Shown piece by piece: positions 1 through 8,632 of a DNA stretch of 18,773 bases (the first letter of the stretch is position 1; every line of letters begins with the position of its first letter). The stretch is from positions 1-18,773 of the forward strand of contig JALRJD010000230.1 in assembly GCA_023255165.1 (NCBI GenBank), in the 5' to 3' direction. The notes beneath the pieces were generated by a model. It had not been told where the DNA came from, made no database searches, and was given only the letters and a program-made list of their open reading frames with translations. This stretch comes from Porticoccaceae bacterium (GTDB lineage Bacteria > Pseudomonadota > Gammaproteobacteria > Pseudomonadales > Porticoccaceae). Position numbers and translations under genes: made by a program.

Positions 1-709
1 CGGCATTGGTATGCCCGGTTTTAAGACCATCGACACTGCTGTCGCGCCACAGCAGACGGTTGCGGGTGGGCTGATTGATATTGTTGTACTTAAAATATTT
101 TTCCGAGTAGATGCTGTAGTGCTCTGGGTAGTCGCGAATAATGGCTCGCGCCAGCAGCGAAAGATCGCGGGCAGTTGTCACCATGCCCTCTTCGGGCAGG
201 CCGGTTGCGTTGTAATAGTCGGTGTTGGTCATGCCGAGCATTGCAGCCTGCTGGTTCATCTCATCGGCAAAGGCGCTTTCGCCTCCGCTGATATGTTCCG
301 CCAGAGCGATTGAGGCATCGTTGCCGGACTGGATAATCACACCGCGGATCAGATCGCTGACCGAGACTCTGGTGCGTGGGCTGAGGAACATGGTCGAGCC
401 GTCGGTTTTAGCGCCGCCTTTTTCCCAGGCATTGTCGCTGATCAGCACCAGATCATCTTTCTTCAGACGTCCGGCGGCAATTTCGCTGGAGACAATATAG
501 GTGGTCATCATCTTTGCCAGACTGGCGGGCGGAAGTTGCATATCGGCGTTTTCTTCGACCAGCACGCGCCCGGTGGTGGCATCGACCAGAATCCATGCTT
601 TGGCCGCCAGCTCCGGTGGTGCGGGCATAAGCTGTTGTGCCTGCACATTGGGCAGCGCTTGCAGACTGAGGACGATAACAACGAAAGAGGCGAGACATTT
701 CTTCAGCAT
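1..709 (-). CDS. dacA: D-alanyl-D-alanine carboxypeptidase (PBP5/6 family), 3' end outside the window
   Basis: This is a periplasmic, membrane-associated penicillin-binding protein that removes the terminal D-Ala from peptidoglycan pentapeptides. The first 236 residues are visible; the family is usually about 380-400. Residues 1-24 form a signal peptide ending in NVQA. All three serine-peptidase motifs are present: SLAK (Ser63, Lys66), SGN (128-130) and KTG (230-232, in GLKTGHT). The missing part should hold the end of the catalytic domain, the PBP5 C-terminal domain and the amphipathic membrane anchor. The start is ATG at 709, which places the signal peptide correctly, although the ribosome site upstream is weak. 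It lies 113 bp downstream of rlpA on the same strand, so it may have its own promoter or be read through from the elongation cluster. I am sure of the family; dacA rather than dacC or dacD is inferred from the neighbours. Confidence 0.95.
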   Translation of the reverse strand, partial: MLKKCLASFVVIVLSLQALPNVQAQQLMPAPPELAAKAWILVDATTGRVLVEENADMQLPPASLAKMMTTYIVSSEIAAGRLKKDDLVLISDNAWEKGGAKTDGSTMFLSPRTRVSVSDLIRGVIIQSGNDASIALAEHISGGESAFADEMNQQAAMLGMTNTDYYNATGLPEEGMVTTARDLSLLARAIIRDYPEHYSIYSEKYFKYNNINQPTRNRLLWRDSSVDGLKTGHTNA

Positions 710-822
710 AATCAAACCACGACTTAAGAAAAATGAATGAAGCCGACAGTTTAACACCTCAGTGGCGGCTGTGCGTCCTTGAGATGGCATTGAGGCAGGT
801 ATTTTTATGCGGCCGGGCCGGT

Positions 823-1695
823 TTAAGGGGAGACTGAAAAGGCCGTCAGGTTAATGCTCTTTTTTAACATCGCTTTAATGGTCACCAGCTCCATATTGTC
901 AGCGATGGGGCCGATCCATAATTTAAACAGATTGTCCTGATTGCGCACGATAATCGGCTGCGATGTCAGGCTGCCGATTTTGCCTTTCATCTGTTGCGCC
1001 AGCGCCAAATCGCTGTAGGCGCCAACCTGCAAATAGTTGCCGGGCTGGCTGATTTCAGTAACCGCTTCAGCAGTGCTCGGGATTGCAGGCTTTGCCGGCA
1101 CCTGTGCGATCAGTGGCGGATTGGCCAGGGTCTGGGGATGATCTCCGGTGTCGATGGTTTCGACGATAACCTTGGCCGTGCCTTTATTGGCATAACCCAG
1201 TTTCATGGCGGCGACATAGGAGAGATCAATCAAACGCGAATCGTGGAATGGGCCGCGGTCATTGATCCTGACAATCACCGAGCGGCCATTTTCCACATTG
1301 GTGACTCTCGCATAGGAGGGAATTGGCAGGCTTTTATGGGCCGCGGTCATGCCGTACATATTGTAGACCTCGCCATTGGAGGTCAGGCGGCCATGAAATT
1401 TGGTGCCATACCAGGATGCGATGCCGGTTTCGGAATAGCCTTTGCTGGTTGGCAGCACCACATAGGTTTTGCCAAACACTTCATAGGGACTTTTATTGCC
1501 GGCATTGGTAATCGGTTCCGGTTTGGGTGTGGCATTTGGGATAACGCTCGCATCAATCGCTTTGCCGGCACCGTCTTTCTCAATCAGGTACGGGTTTGAG
1601 CTGCAGGCGCCGAGCAGTGCCAGCAGCACTCCTGAAAGCACCCCCGGCAGCAGTCGAGTCAGGCGGATGGCAAGGTCAGGACGGTGTGCAGTCAT
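823..1695 (-). CDS. rlpA: RlpA septal-ring lytic transglycosylase/lipoprotein (DPBB + SPOR)
   Basis: RlpA is an outer-membrane lipoprotein that binds denuded glycan. In some species, such as Pseudomonas aeruginosa, it is a lytic transglycosylase acting on such strands. The protein has 290 residues. A lipoprotein signal ends in the lipobox LGAC (Cys31). The double-psi beta-barrel domain (about residues 90-185) begins with the hallmark GIASWYG and contains RINDRGPF with the conserved acidic residue. A C-terminal SPOR domain (about 218-290) starts at NYLQVGAYS and should target septal glycan. The ATG overlaps the end of mltB by 20 nt and has no good ribosome site of its own, which suggests translational coupling. 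It belongs to the elongation cluster rodA-mltB-rlpA-dacA. Whether this protein is catalytic or only a glycan binder cannot be told from the sequence. Confidence 0.95.
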   Translation of the reverse strand: MTAHRPDLAIRLTRLLPGVLSGVLLALLGACSSNPYLIEKDGAGKAIDASVIPNATPKPEPITNAGNKSPYEVFGKTYVVLPTSKGYSETGIASWYGTKFHGRLTSNGEVYNMYGMTAAHKSLPIPSYARVTNVENGRSVIVRINDRGPFHDSRLIDLSYVAAMKLGYANKGTAKVIVETIDTGDHPQTLANPPLIAQVPAKPAIPSTAEAVTEISQPGNYLQVGAYSDLALAQQMKGKIGSLTSQPIIVRNQDNLFKLWIGPIADNMELVTIKAMLKKSINLTAFSVSP

Positions 1696-2710
1696 TGTAT
1701 TGGCGACATTTTTTCTGGCGAATCAATTCACTTAACTGGAATACCGCCATGGCGTATTTGGTGCGTGGATTGTAACGGCTGATAACGTAAAAATTGTGCA
1801 TACCGAGCCAGTATTCGTTGCCGTATTTTGCGCTAAAGCGCATTGGAAAGGCTTTGGTTTCCGGGGGTAGTGACTGCATGATTTTATAGCCCTGACTGTC
1901 GAGCTCGGCCAGCGACTGCTTTGGTCGCACCAGCTTATTGACGGTCTCTTCGGCCGGGTCGCTGTTGATATTGGCACGCACCGCGACCGCTTCTCCCTGC
2001 CGCCAGCCGTGCTCGGCAAAATAGTTGGCAACGCTGCCAATGGCATCGGTTGGATTGCGCCAGATATCGGCAAACTGATCGCTGTCGTAGTCGACCGCAT
2101 AGTGGCGATAGCTGCTTGGCATAAATTGTCCGAGACCCATGGCGCCCGCGTAGGAGCCTTTCAGTTCAACCGGGTTTTGTTTTTGTTCGCGAGCAAGCAG
2201 AAACAGGTTTTCCAGTTCCGCGGTAAAGAAGCGTTTGCGCGACTCGCGTTTATCTGTATAGGTGTAGTAATCAAAGGCCAGGGTCGTCAGGGCATCGACA
2301 ACTTTGTAGCTGCCGGTATTGCTGCCGTAATTGGTCTCAACGCCAATAATGCTAACGATAATAGCCGGGTCAACGCCAAAATCGCGCTCGGCTTTTTCCA
2401 GAGTCTGGCGATTTTGTTCCCAGAACGCGACGCCACCGTCAATACGCTGGTCAGAGATAAAGTGGTTGCGGTACTGGTACCAGGGCTTAACTTTTTCCGC
2501 CGGGCGACTCATGGCTTTGACGATGGATTCCTGATGCGTGGCGGTGCGCAGCCAGCTGACAATATCCTCGCGGGCAAAATGGTGTTTTTCCACCATGCTG
2601 TCGATAAATTCCGCGGCTTCAGGATGGGTCGAATAATCGGCGTGGCTTTGGCTCGCCAGAGTCAGCAGGCCGGCCACAGAGAGTAATACGCTTGCGAGAA
2701 TATTGTTCAA
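1676..2710 (-). CDS. mltB: Membrane-bound-type lytic murein transglycosylase B (family 3 LT), non-lipoprotein form
   Basis: MltB cleaves the MurNAc-GlcNAc bond with formation of 1,6-anhydro-MurNAc. The 344-residue protein has the SLT family-3 fold: SIIGVETNYGS carries the catalytic Glu125, followed by GAMGLGQFMPSSYR and DIWRNPTDAIGSVANYF. The start is TTG at 2710. It is supported by an AGGA ribosome site 7 nt upstream and because it adds a clean signal peptide (residues 1-24, ending SQSHA). No lipobox cysteine is present, whereas E. coli MltB is a lipoprotein, so this copy should be periplasmic and soluble after signal peptidase I cleavage. It starts 25 nt after rodA and overlaps rlpA. Confidence 0.94.
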   Translation of the reverse strand: MNNILASVLLSVAGLLTLASQSHADYSTHPEAAEFIDSMVEKHHFAREDIVSWLRTATHQESIVKAMSRPAEKVKPWYQYRNHFISDQRIDGGVAFWEQNRQTLEKAERDFGVDPAIIVSIIGVETNYGSNTGSYKVVDALTTLAFDYYTYTDKRESRKRFFTAELENLFLLAREQKQNPVELKGSYAGAMGLGQFMPSSYRHYAVDYDSDQFADIWRNPTDAIGSVANYFAEHGWRQGEAVAVRANINSDPAEETVNKLVRPKQSLAELDSQGYKIMQSLPPETKAFPMRFSAKYGNEYWLGMHNFYVISRYNPRTKYAMAVFQLSELIRQKKCRQYNDCTPS

Positions 2711-2715
2711 ATTAT

Positions 2716-2721
2716 TTTCCT
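2716..2721 (-). promoter_or_regulatory. Ribosome binding site that decides the TTG start of mltB
   Basis: On the minus strand the sequence reads AGGAAA, with AGGA 7 nt before TTG at 2710. There is no in-frame ATG before the end of the signal peptide, so this site supports the TTG start. Confidence 0.7.
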
Positions 2722-2735
2722 AAAAACTGCGTTTC

Positions 2736-3863
2736 CTAAATTCGTTTCGGCTCGGTGCTGATGGCCATCAGAATACCAAAACCACTGAACAGAGTCACAA
2801 TCGCCGAGCCGCCATAACTGATAAACGGCAGCGGCGCACCGACCACAGGCAGGATACCTGAGACCATGCCCATATTGACAAAAATATAGACAAAAAAGGT
2901 CAGACTCAGAGTGCCTGCAACCAGACGGCTGAACATGGTCTGCGCGTTCAGCGCAATCACCATGCAGCGGCCGATCAGCAGCAGATAGACCAGCATCAGA
3001 GTGAGTACGCCGATCAGACCAAATTCTTCCGCCAGCACCGCAATAATAAAGTCAGTGTGGCTCTCTGGCAGAAAGTTCAGCTGCGACTGGGTGCCCTGAG
3101 TCCAGCCCTTGCCGCCGAGGCCGCCAGAGCCGATGGCAGTGGTTGACTGAATAATATTCCAGCCAGCGCCGAGCTTGTCATCCTCAGGTGCAAGCAGTGT
3201 CAGCACGCGCTGCTTCTGATAGTCGAGCAGCACATAAAACCACATGATGGGTATTGCGGCGACTGCCAACAGCCCGGTGGAAATCAGGTAGCGCTTGCCG
3301 ATGCCAGCGAGAAAAATAGCAAAGAAACCAGATGAAAAAACAATTAGCGAGGTGCCCAGATCCGGCTGCCTGGCGATCAGAAATACCGGCAGCAGCGCCG
3401 CCGCGGTAGCAATCAGTACATGCTTGAAGCGCGGCGGCAGATAGTGATTGCTAAGGTAGGCAGAGATCATCATTGGCACCGCGATTTTCATTAGCTCCGA
3501 GGGTTGAAAGCGGGTAAAACCCAAATCCAGCCAACGCTGCGCGCCTTTGGCGCCAACCCCGAAAAAGAGCACCACCACCAGTGACAGCAGGCCACCGAGA
3601 TAGATAAAAATTGACCAGCGCTGCCAAAATCGTGGGGTCAGCTGAGCGATAGCGATCATTGAGATCAGACCGACCAGCATAAAAGTGGCCTGACGTTTGA
3701 TATAGGAAATACTCTCACCGCTGGCGCTGTATAACACCGCCAGACCTATGCCGCAGAGAACCAGCAAAATCAGCAACAGCGGGATATCGATGTGCATGGC
3801 GCGCGCTCGCCGGCGGTCGCCCCCGGGGCTGGTCAGTTGACGGACAAAATCATTTCTATGCAT
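2736..3863 (-). CDS. rodA: RodA, SEDS peptidoglycan glycosyltransferase of the elongasome
   Basis: RodA polymerises lipid II into glycan strands during cell elongation, in complex with PBP2. The 375-residue protein has about ten membrane segments beginning near residue 26 after a basic cytoplasmic tail. SEDS signatures visible are RWLDLGFTRFQPSELMKIA (Glu123), ARQPDLGTSLI, NIIQSTTAIGSGG and LPESHTDFI (Asp271, the conserved catalytic-loop Asp), and a C-terminal PFISYGGSA. The ATG at 3863 lies 6 nt after the mrdA stop. The ribosome site AGGTGA overlaps that stop codon, so translation is probably coupled to mrdA. The N-terminus is about 20 residues longer than in many homologues; Met23 (MHIDIP) is an alternative start. 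Confidence 0.97.
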   Translation of the reverse strand: MHRNDFVRQLTSPGGDRRRARAMHIDIPLLLILLVLCGIGLAVLYSASGESISYIKRQATFMLVGLISMIAIAQLTPRFWQRWSIFIYLGGLLSLVVVLFFGVGAKGAQRWLDLGFTRFQPSELMKIAVPMMISAYLSNHYLPPRFKHVLIATAAALLPVFLIARQPDLGTSLIVFSSGFFAIFLAGIGKRYLISTGLLAVAAIPIMWFYVLLDYQKQRVLTLLAPEDDKLGAGWNIIQSTTAIGSGGLGGKGWTQGTQSQLNFLPESHTDFIIAVLAEEFGLIGVLTLMLVYLLLIGRCMVIALNAQTMFSRLVAGTLSLTFFVYIFVNMGMVSGILPVVGAPLPFISYGGSAIVTLFSGFGILMAISTEPKRI

Positions 3864-3869
3864 CGTTCA

Positions 3870-5729
3870 TCACCTGTTAGCCATACTGGCAGGTTGTTGA
3901 GATTGCATATAGGCATCGAACACCTCGCGTGCAATCGGCGCTGCCACCAGACCGCCGTGCTCACCATTTTCGACAATCAGACCAATGGCTATCTTGGGGT
4001 TTTCAACCGGCGCAAAGGCGACGAACAGGGCGTGGTCCCACTGCCTTTTATCGATCGTGCTGCTGTCGTATTTTTCTTCTGCACCAATGCTGATTACCTG
4101 CGCAGTTCCAGTCTTGCCGGCGATGGTATAGCCGAGGTTATGGTTGATTTTGCGCGCGGTGCCATGAGGGCTGTGAACAACGTCTTTCATCGCCTGATGC
4201 ACATAGTCCCAGTAGCGCTGGTCTATGTCGATTTTGCCAATTTCACTGTCCGCGTTGAGATCGACGCCATTAATCGCCTTGACCAATCGCGGTGTGCGTA
4301 CATCGCCGCGGCTGGCGATACGTGCCGACATCACCGCCAGCTGCAAGGGTGTGGTCAGCATAAACCCCTGGCCAATGCTGACATTAATAGTGTCGCCATT
4401 AAACCAGCTGCTGCCGCGTGCGCCTTTCTTCCACGCCCTGCTGGGCATAATGCCGGGTCGCTCGCCCGGCATATCAATACCGGTGGTGTGCCCGAGACCA
4501 AATTCCGCGGCGTATTTGGCCAGCATATCGATGCCGGTGCGCACACCCAGCTCGTAAAAATAGACATCACAGGATTCGACAATAGCTCTGGCCAAACCGA
4601 CTCCGCTGCCATGGCCGCCGACGGCAGAGTTGTGGTCGCGCCAGGGCCGCTCGATGCCTTTAAAATAGAAAAATCCATTGTCCTCGATGGTGAAATCGGT
4701 GCTGATCGCCTTGCTCTCCAACGCCGCTAGTCCAAACAGCGGCTTGATCGTTGAGCCGGGCGGATACTGCCCGCGAATGGCGCGATCAAAAAGCGGCCGG
4801 TCTTTGGAGTAGAGCAAGCTGTCGTAATTTTTCTGGCTGATGCCGCTGACAAACAGATTGGGGTCATAGCTGGGTGCGCTGACCATGGCGAGAATGCCGC
4901 CGGTCTCAACCTCAATGGCAACCAGTGCGCCGCGCTTGCCTGCGAACGCTTTGTAGACCTCACGCTGCAGATTGCTGTCGAGATAGAGAGTCAGATTATC
5001 GCCGGGCACCGCAGGATTTTTTTCCAGCACCCGCATCACCCGGCCGCGGGCATTGGTTTCAACCTGCTCGCTGCCAACGGTTCCAAGCAGTTGCTGTTGG
5101 TAATATTTTTCCAGCCCAATCTTGCCGATTGAGTCGGTGCCGCTGTATTTCACCGGATCAATATTCTGACTCTCGCGCTCATTGATACGCCCCACATAAC
5201 CCACCACATGGGCAAACAGGTCGTGAAATGGATAGTAGCGGTCGAGTCGCGCCGAGGTTTCCGCGCCAGCCAGACGATGGCCATTAACCGCCAGAATAGC
5301 TCGTTCGGATTCGCTGAGATTGAAGTGCAGGGCGGTTTGCTCATAGGGGCGCCGGCGTTTCAGATTTTTGCGGAAGCGCTGAATATCGCGCTCGGAAATA
5401 TCGATCAATTCCGACAGATCGCTAATCAGCTGGTCCATATCCTCGGTGCGTTCGGGGATGATGGTGAGATCGTAGCTGGGACGATTGTCCGCTATCAGCA
5501 GCCCATTGCGGTCGTAGATCAGACCGCGCTGAGGCGGCAGCGGGCGCACCAATACACGGTTCTTGTTGGACTGCGTGGCAAAATCTTCGTGGCGGGAAAT
5601 TTGCAGATCGAAGTAGCGCAGGATCAACACAATCGACAGCACCACTGTTACCAGGGCACCGACCAGAAGCCGCCGGGCAAACAGAAGCCGTTCGCGCTGC
5701 GGGTCTGAAAAAGCTGCGTTATCCAGCAT
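3870..5729 (-). CDS. mrdA: Penicillin-binding protein 2 (elongasome DD-transpeptidase)
   Basis: PBP2 cross-links new peptidoglycan during elongation and activates RodA. It has 619 residues, normal for the family. There is one membrane anchor (about 20-40). The dimerisation/pedestal domain follows, containing PPQRGLIYDRNG near 65-76 and the linker with TARGR-like NARGR (227-231). The transpeptidase domain starts near 262. Active-site motifs are STIK (Ser326, Lys329), SCD (386-388) and KTGT (539-542). The SxN position is SCD, as in many PBP2 proteins, so it is not a defect. The start is ATG at 5729 with AAGGTGA about 9 nt upstream. It lies directly before rodA in the same direction and 29 nt after rlmH. 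Confidence 0.97.
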   Translation of the reverse strand: MLDNAAFSDPQRERLLFARRLLVGALVTVVLSIVLILRYFDLQISRHEDFATQSNKNRVLVRPLPPQRGLIYDRNGLLIADNRPSYDLTIIPERTEDMDQLISDLSELIDISERDIQRFRKNLKRRRPYEQTALHFNLSESERAILAVNGHRLAGAETSARLDRYYPFHDLFAHVVGYVGRINERESQNIDPVKYSGTDSIGKIGLEKYYQQQLLGTVGSEQVETNARGRVMRVLEKNPAVPGDNLTLYLDSNLQREVYKAFAGKRGALVAIEVETGGILAMVSAPSYDPNLFVSGISQKNYDSLLYSKDRPLFDRAIRGQYPPGSTIKPLFGLAALESKAISTDFTIEDNGFFYFKGIERPWRDHNSAVGGHGSGVGLARAIVESCDVYFYELGVRTGIDMLAKYAAEFGLGHTTGIDMPGERPGIMPSRAWKKGARGSSWFNGDTINVSIGQGFMLTTPLQLAVMSARIASRGDVRTPRLVKAINGVDLNADSEIGKIDIDQRYWDYVHQAMKDVVHSPHGTARKINHNLGYTIAGKTGTAQVISIGAEEKYDSSTIDKRQWDHALFVAFAPVENPKIAIGLIVENGEHGGLVAAPIAREVFDAYMQSQQPASMANR

Positions 5730-5758
5730 CGTGTTGGGTCACCTTAGGGTTATCGTCG

Positions 5759-6229
5759 CTAGCTGCGATGATAAGGGTGATTGGCGTTTATCGTCCATGC
5801 CCGGTAGAGCTGTTCCATCAAGACAATGCGCACCAGAGGGTGCGGCAGGGTTAATTCCGACAATGACCAACGCATATCGGCACGCGCCAGACACTGCTCC
5901 GAGAGACCGTCGGGACCGCCAATCACCAGGCAGATATCGCGGCCATTCATCTGCCAGTCGGCGAGCATGGTAGCCAGCTTTTCGGTGCTCAGTGAGCGGC
6001 CAATAACATCCAGCGCGACAACAAAATCCTGATCACCAATGGCTTTTAACAGCGCCTGGCTCTCTTTTTCAATCGCTTTGCTGGCGGGCTGGTTTTTGCC
6101 TCTGGTGCCGAGGGCAATCTCAATGGTTTCGATGCGCAGTTCCGGCGGCATCCGCTTGCTGTATTCACTGCAACCGGATTCGACCCAGTTGGGCATCCTG
6201 GTGCCCACTGCCAGAAGCTTGAGTCTCAT
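5759..6229 (-). CDS. rlmH: 23S rRNA (pseudouridine1915-N3)-methyltransferase RlmH
   Basis: RlmH is a SPOUT-fold methyltransferase that uses S-adenosylmethionine to methylate pseudouridine 1915 in helix 69 of 23S rRNA on assembled 70S ribosomes. The protein has 156 residues (E. coli has 155). The knotted SAM-binding core shows LVIGGPDGLS (GGPDG at 104-108), and the C-terminus ends in LTLPHPLVRIVLMEQLYRA and the conserved NHPYH-type tail (HPYHRS). It follows rsfS by 14 nt and precedes mrdA, the usual gammaproteobacterial order. Confidence 0.97.
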   Translation of the reverse strand: MRLKLLAVGTRMPNWVESGCSEYSKRMPPELRIETIEIALGTRGKNQPASKAIEKESQALLKAIGDQDFVVALDVIGRSLSTEKLATMLADWQMNGRDICLVIGGPDGLSEQCLARADMRWSLSELTLPHPLVRIVLMEQLYRAWTINANHPYHRS

Positions 6230-6243
6230 ACCGCCAATGGCGC

Positions 6244-6621
6244 CTAGTCCAACTCGCCAAGTATCGGCTGATCGTCGTCTCTGTCTTCCTCGGTATCGCC
6301 CGGGCGCATCGACCAGAGTCGCTCAAGATCGTAAAACGCGCGGGTAGCCGGCAGCATAATATGAACAATCACATCGCCAAAATCGACCAGAATCCACTCC
6401 GCGGTATCGTCGCCCTCGACACCGATAATGCTGTAGCCGGCTTTTTTGCCTTCGACGGCCACATTGTTGGCCAGCGATTTCACCTGACGGTTGGAATTAC
6501 CGCTGGCGACAATCATGGTATCCATCACTCCGGTTAATTCGCGAACATCGAGCGAGATAATATTTTGCGCCTTCACCTCTTCCAGCGCGTTGATAACAAC
6601 TTGTTTTAGTGATTGCGTCAT
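6244..6621 (-). CDS. rsfS: Ribosome silencing factor RsfS (YbeB/Iojap family)
   Basis: RsfS binds ribosomal protein L14 (uL14) and blocks subunit joining when nutrients are low. The 125-residue protein contains the Iojap/RsfS domain: NIISLDVRELTGVMDTMIVAS, then YSIIGVEGDDTAEWILVDFGDVIVHIM and RAFYDLERLW. Compared with E. coli (105 residues) it has an extra acidic tail (DTEEDRDDDQ). It begins 10 nt after nadD with no clear ribosome site, so coupled translation is likely. Confidence 0.96.
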   Translation of the reverse strand: MTQSLKQVVINALEEVKAQNIISLDVRELTGVMDTMIVASGNSNRQVKSLANNVAVEGKKAGYSIIGVEGDDTAEWILVDFGDVIVHIMLPATRAFYDLERLWSMRPGDTEEDRDDDQPILGELD

Positions 6622-6631
6622 ATGTAAAAAA

Positions 6632-7264
6632 TTACTCGTATAAATGATGTTGTTGAATGTAGTTGACCACTGCCGTCGGGGTCAGGAAGTCGATCGCATT
6701 GCCGCGGCTTATTCTGTCGCGAATATCTGTCGATGAGATCGCCAGCAGGCTGGTATCACAAACGTACAGTTTACCAGCGCTGGTTTGTTTTAGTTGTTCT
6801 AAATTGTCGCGGCGGTGCTGATTAATCCACTCTGCCAGCACGCCATGTTCCGGTAAATGATAATCAGGGCGCGCCGAGATAATCAGATGGCAGTAATCGG
6901 TTAGCTGCTGCCAATGATGCCAGCTGTCCAGAGTATTCAGTACGTCGATGCCCAGGCACAGATGAAGGGGCACCTGCGAGCCAATCTGCGCTCTGATCTG
7001 CCGCAGTGTATCAATAGTGTAACTGGGCCCGTCGCGGCGCAGTTCAATATTATCGGCGGTCAGCTTCGGATGCCCGCCGATAGCCGCTTGCAACATGCAC
7101 ATACGTTGTTCCGCGGAAACTGTCAGCGCCTCCCGGTGCGGCGGCAGTGCGCAGGGAATCATGCGCAGGGTATCGACCTCGAGCAACTCAGCAAGCTCGA
7201 TGGCAATGCGCAGGTGGCCATGATGAACCGGGTTGAAAGTGCCGCCGAACAGAGCAACAGACAT
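6632..7264 (-). CDS. nadD: Nicotinate-nucleotide adenylyltransferase
   Basis: NadD converts nicotinate mononucleotide and ATP into deamido-NAD in the main NAD pathway. Nucleotidyltransferase motifs are ALFGGTFNPVHHGHLR with the (H/T)xGH signature near the N-terminus and LAISSTDIRDRI (ISSTxxR) near the C-terminus, plus PSYTIDTL. I chose the ATG at 7264 because the family normally begins two to five residues before FGGTF, giving 210 residues. An in-frame ATG at 7291 would add nine residues and overlap proA by 26 nt. Neither has a convincing ribosome site. It follows proA directly. Confidence 0.95.
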   Translation of the reverse strand: MSVALFGGTFNPVHHGHLRIAIELAELLEVDTLRMIPCALPPHREALTVSAEQRMCMLQAAIGGHPKLTADNIELRRDGPSYTIDTLRQIRAQIGSQVPLHLCLGIDVLNTLDSWHHWQQLTDYCHLIISARPDYHLPEHGVLAEWINQHRRDNLEQLKQTSAGKLYVCDTSLLAISSTDIRDRISRGNAIDFLTPTAVVNYIQQHHLYE

Positions 7265-7265
7265 A

Positions 7266-8522
7266 TTATTGACGGATCTGCCCATCGCCATAGACCACCC
7301 ACTTCTGGCTGGTCAGTCCCTCCAGACCCACAGGTCCGCGGGCGTGGATTTTGTCGGTTGAGATACCGATCTCGGCGCCAAGACCATATTCAAAACCGTC
7401 GGCAAAGCGCGTCGATGCATTGACCATCACCGAACTGGAATCCACCTGACGCATAAAGCGCGCGGCATGTTCCTGATTTTCGGTAACAATCGCATCAGTG
7501 TGATGAGAGCTGTAGTGATTGATATGGGCAATCGCCTGATCCAGACCGTCGACTATTTTAATCGACAGCACCGGGGCCAGATACTCTTCGCCCCAATCCT
7601 CTTCGCTGGCGGGAACCGCTGCATCAATCAAAGCACAGGTTTTTTCACAGCCGCGCAGTTCAACGCCTTTGTCGGCATAGAGCGCCGCCAGTTGAGGTAA
7701 TATTTTGTCAGCTACCGACTCAGCCACCAGCAGCGACTCCATGGCATTGCAGACACCATAGCGATGGGTCTTGGCATTGAGCGCGATGGACAGTGCCTTG
7801 GCCAGATCGGCCTGATCATCAATATAGACATGGCAGTTGCCATCCAGGTGTTTAATCACCGGCACTCGCGCCTCGGCACTGATGCGTTCGATCAGGCTTT
7901 TGCCGCCGCGGGGAACAATCACATCGACATAGTCAGTCATGGTGATCAGCTCGCCAACCGCTGCGCGATCGGTGGTCTCAATAACCTGTACGACGGTCTC
8001 AGGCAGGCCCACAGCGGCCAGCCCACGGCTGATGCAGGTGGCAATGGCCTGATTTGAGTGAATGGCTTCACTGCCGCCGCGCAAAATGGTTGCATTGCCT
8101 GATTTCAGGCACAGGCTGGCGGCATCCACCGTCACATTTGGACGCGACTCGTAAATAATGCCAACCACTCCCAGTGGCACGCGCATCTTGCCGAGTTTGA
8201 TGCCACTTGGACGATCCTGCAGCTCGGTGATATCGCCGACAGGGTCAGGCAGATCCGCGACCTGATGCAGGCCTTCAATCATGGCCGCGATGCGCTCAGG
8301 GTTGAGCTCAAGACGATCGAGCAGTGCTGCATCGAGGCCGTTGCTGCGACCGTTCTGCATATCCAGGGCATTGGCTTGCAGAAGCTGATCGAGCTGGCTG
8401 TTGAGTGCCTCGGCGATGGCCAGCAGCGCGTTGTTTTTTAATGCCGTATCGGCAGCTGCAATCACCCGAGACGCGTCCCGAGCCTGACTGCCCAGCGTTT
8501 GCATGTAGTGTTTTATATCCAT
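7266..8522 (-). CDS. proA: Gamma-glutamyl phosphate reductase (glutamate-5-semialdehyde dehydrogenase)
   Basis: ProA carries out the second step of proline synthesis, the NADPH-dependent reduction of gamma-glutamyl phosphate to glutamate-5-semialdehyde. The length is 418 residues, as in E. coli (417). The aldehyde-dehydrogenase fold is visible with GVVGIIYESRPNVTVDAA, the cofactor-site LKSGNATILRGGSEA, the catalytic cysteine in THRYGVCNAMESLL (Cys258) and the C-terminal RGPVGLEGLTSQKWVVYG. The ATG at 8522 has a weak ribosome site. A proB partner is not adjacent. Placement just upstream of nadD is common in gammaproteobacteria. Confidence 0.97.
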   Translation of the reverse strand: MDIKHYMQTLGSQARDASRVIAAADTALKNNALLAIAEALNSQLDQLLQANALDMQNGRSNGLDAALLDRLELNPERIAAMIEGLHQVADLPDPVGDITELQDRPSGIKLGKMRVPLGVVGIIYESRPNVTVDAASLCLKSGNATILRGGSEAIHSNQAIATCISRGLAAVGLPETVVQVIETTDRAAVGELITMTDYVDVIVPRGGKSLIERISAEARVPVIKHLDGNCHVYIDDQADLAKALSIALNAKTHRYGVCNAMESLLVAESVADKILPQLAALYADKGVELRGCEKTCALIDAAVPASEEDWGEEYLAPVLSIKIVDGLDQAIAHINHYSSHHTDAIVTENQEHAARFMRQVDSSSVMVNASTRFADGFEYGLGAEIGISTDKIHARGPVGLEGLTSQKWVVYGDGQIRQ

Positions 8523-8579
8523 AGAGCTTTACATTCCGCAGCGCGTTGCTGACAACGTTATAACCTGATTTAGCCACGC

Positions 8580-8585
8580 ATTATA
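8580..8585 (-). promoter_or_regulatory. Possible -10 element upstream of proA
   Basis: The minus strand reads a perfect TATAAT 58 bp before the proA ATG, inside the 110-bp gap between hemH and proA. No good -35 is seen at 16-18 bp, so this is only a tentative promoter. A small perfect hairpin (CGTTG-CTGA-CAACG, 8544-8557) lies between it and the gene. Confidence 0.3.
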
Positions 8586-8632
8586 CGGCGACAATGACAG
8601 CATTTCCTTTCTTTACGTGCATTGCTTGTTGG

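Noticed and set aside
994..1599. Long plus-strand open frame (201 codons) opposite rlpA
   Set aside because: It is the antisense shadow of a clear RlpA gene, with no ribosome site and no recognisable protein.
3792..4730. 312-codon plus-strand open frame opposite rodA/mrdA
   Set aside because: It lies over well-supported PBP2 and RodA coding sequence on the other strand; its length reflects the codon bias of those genes.
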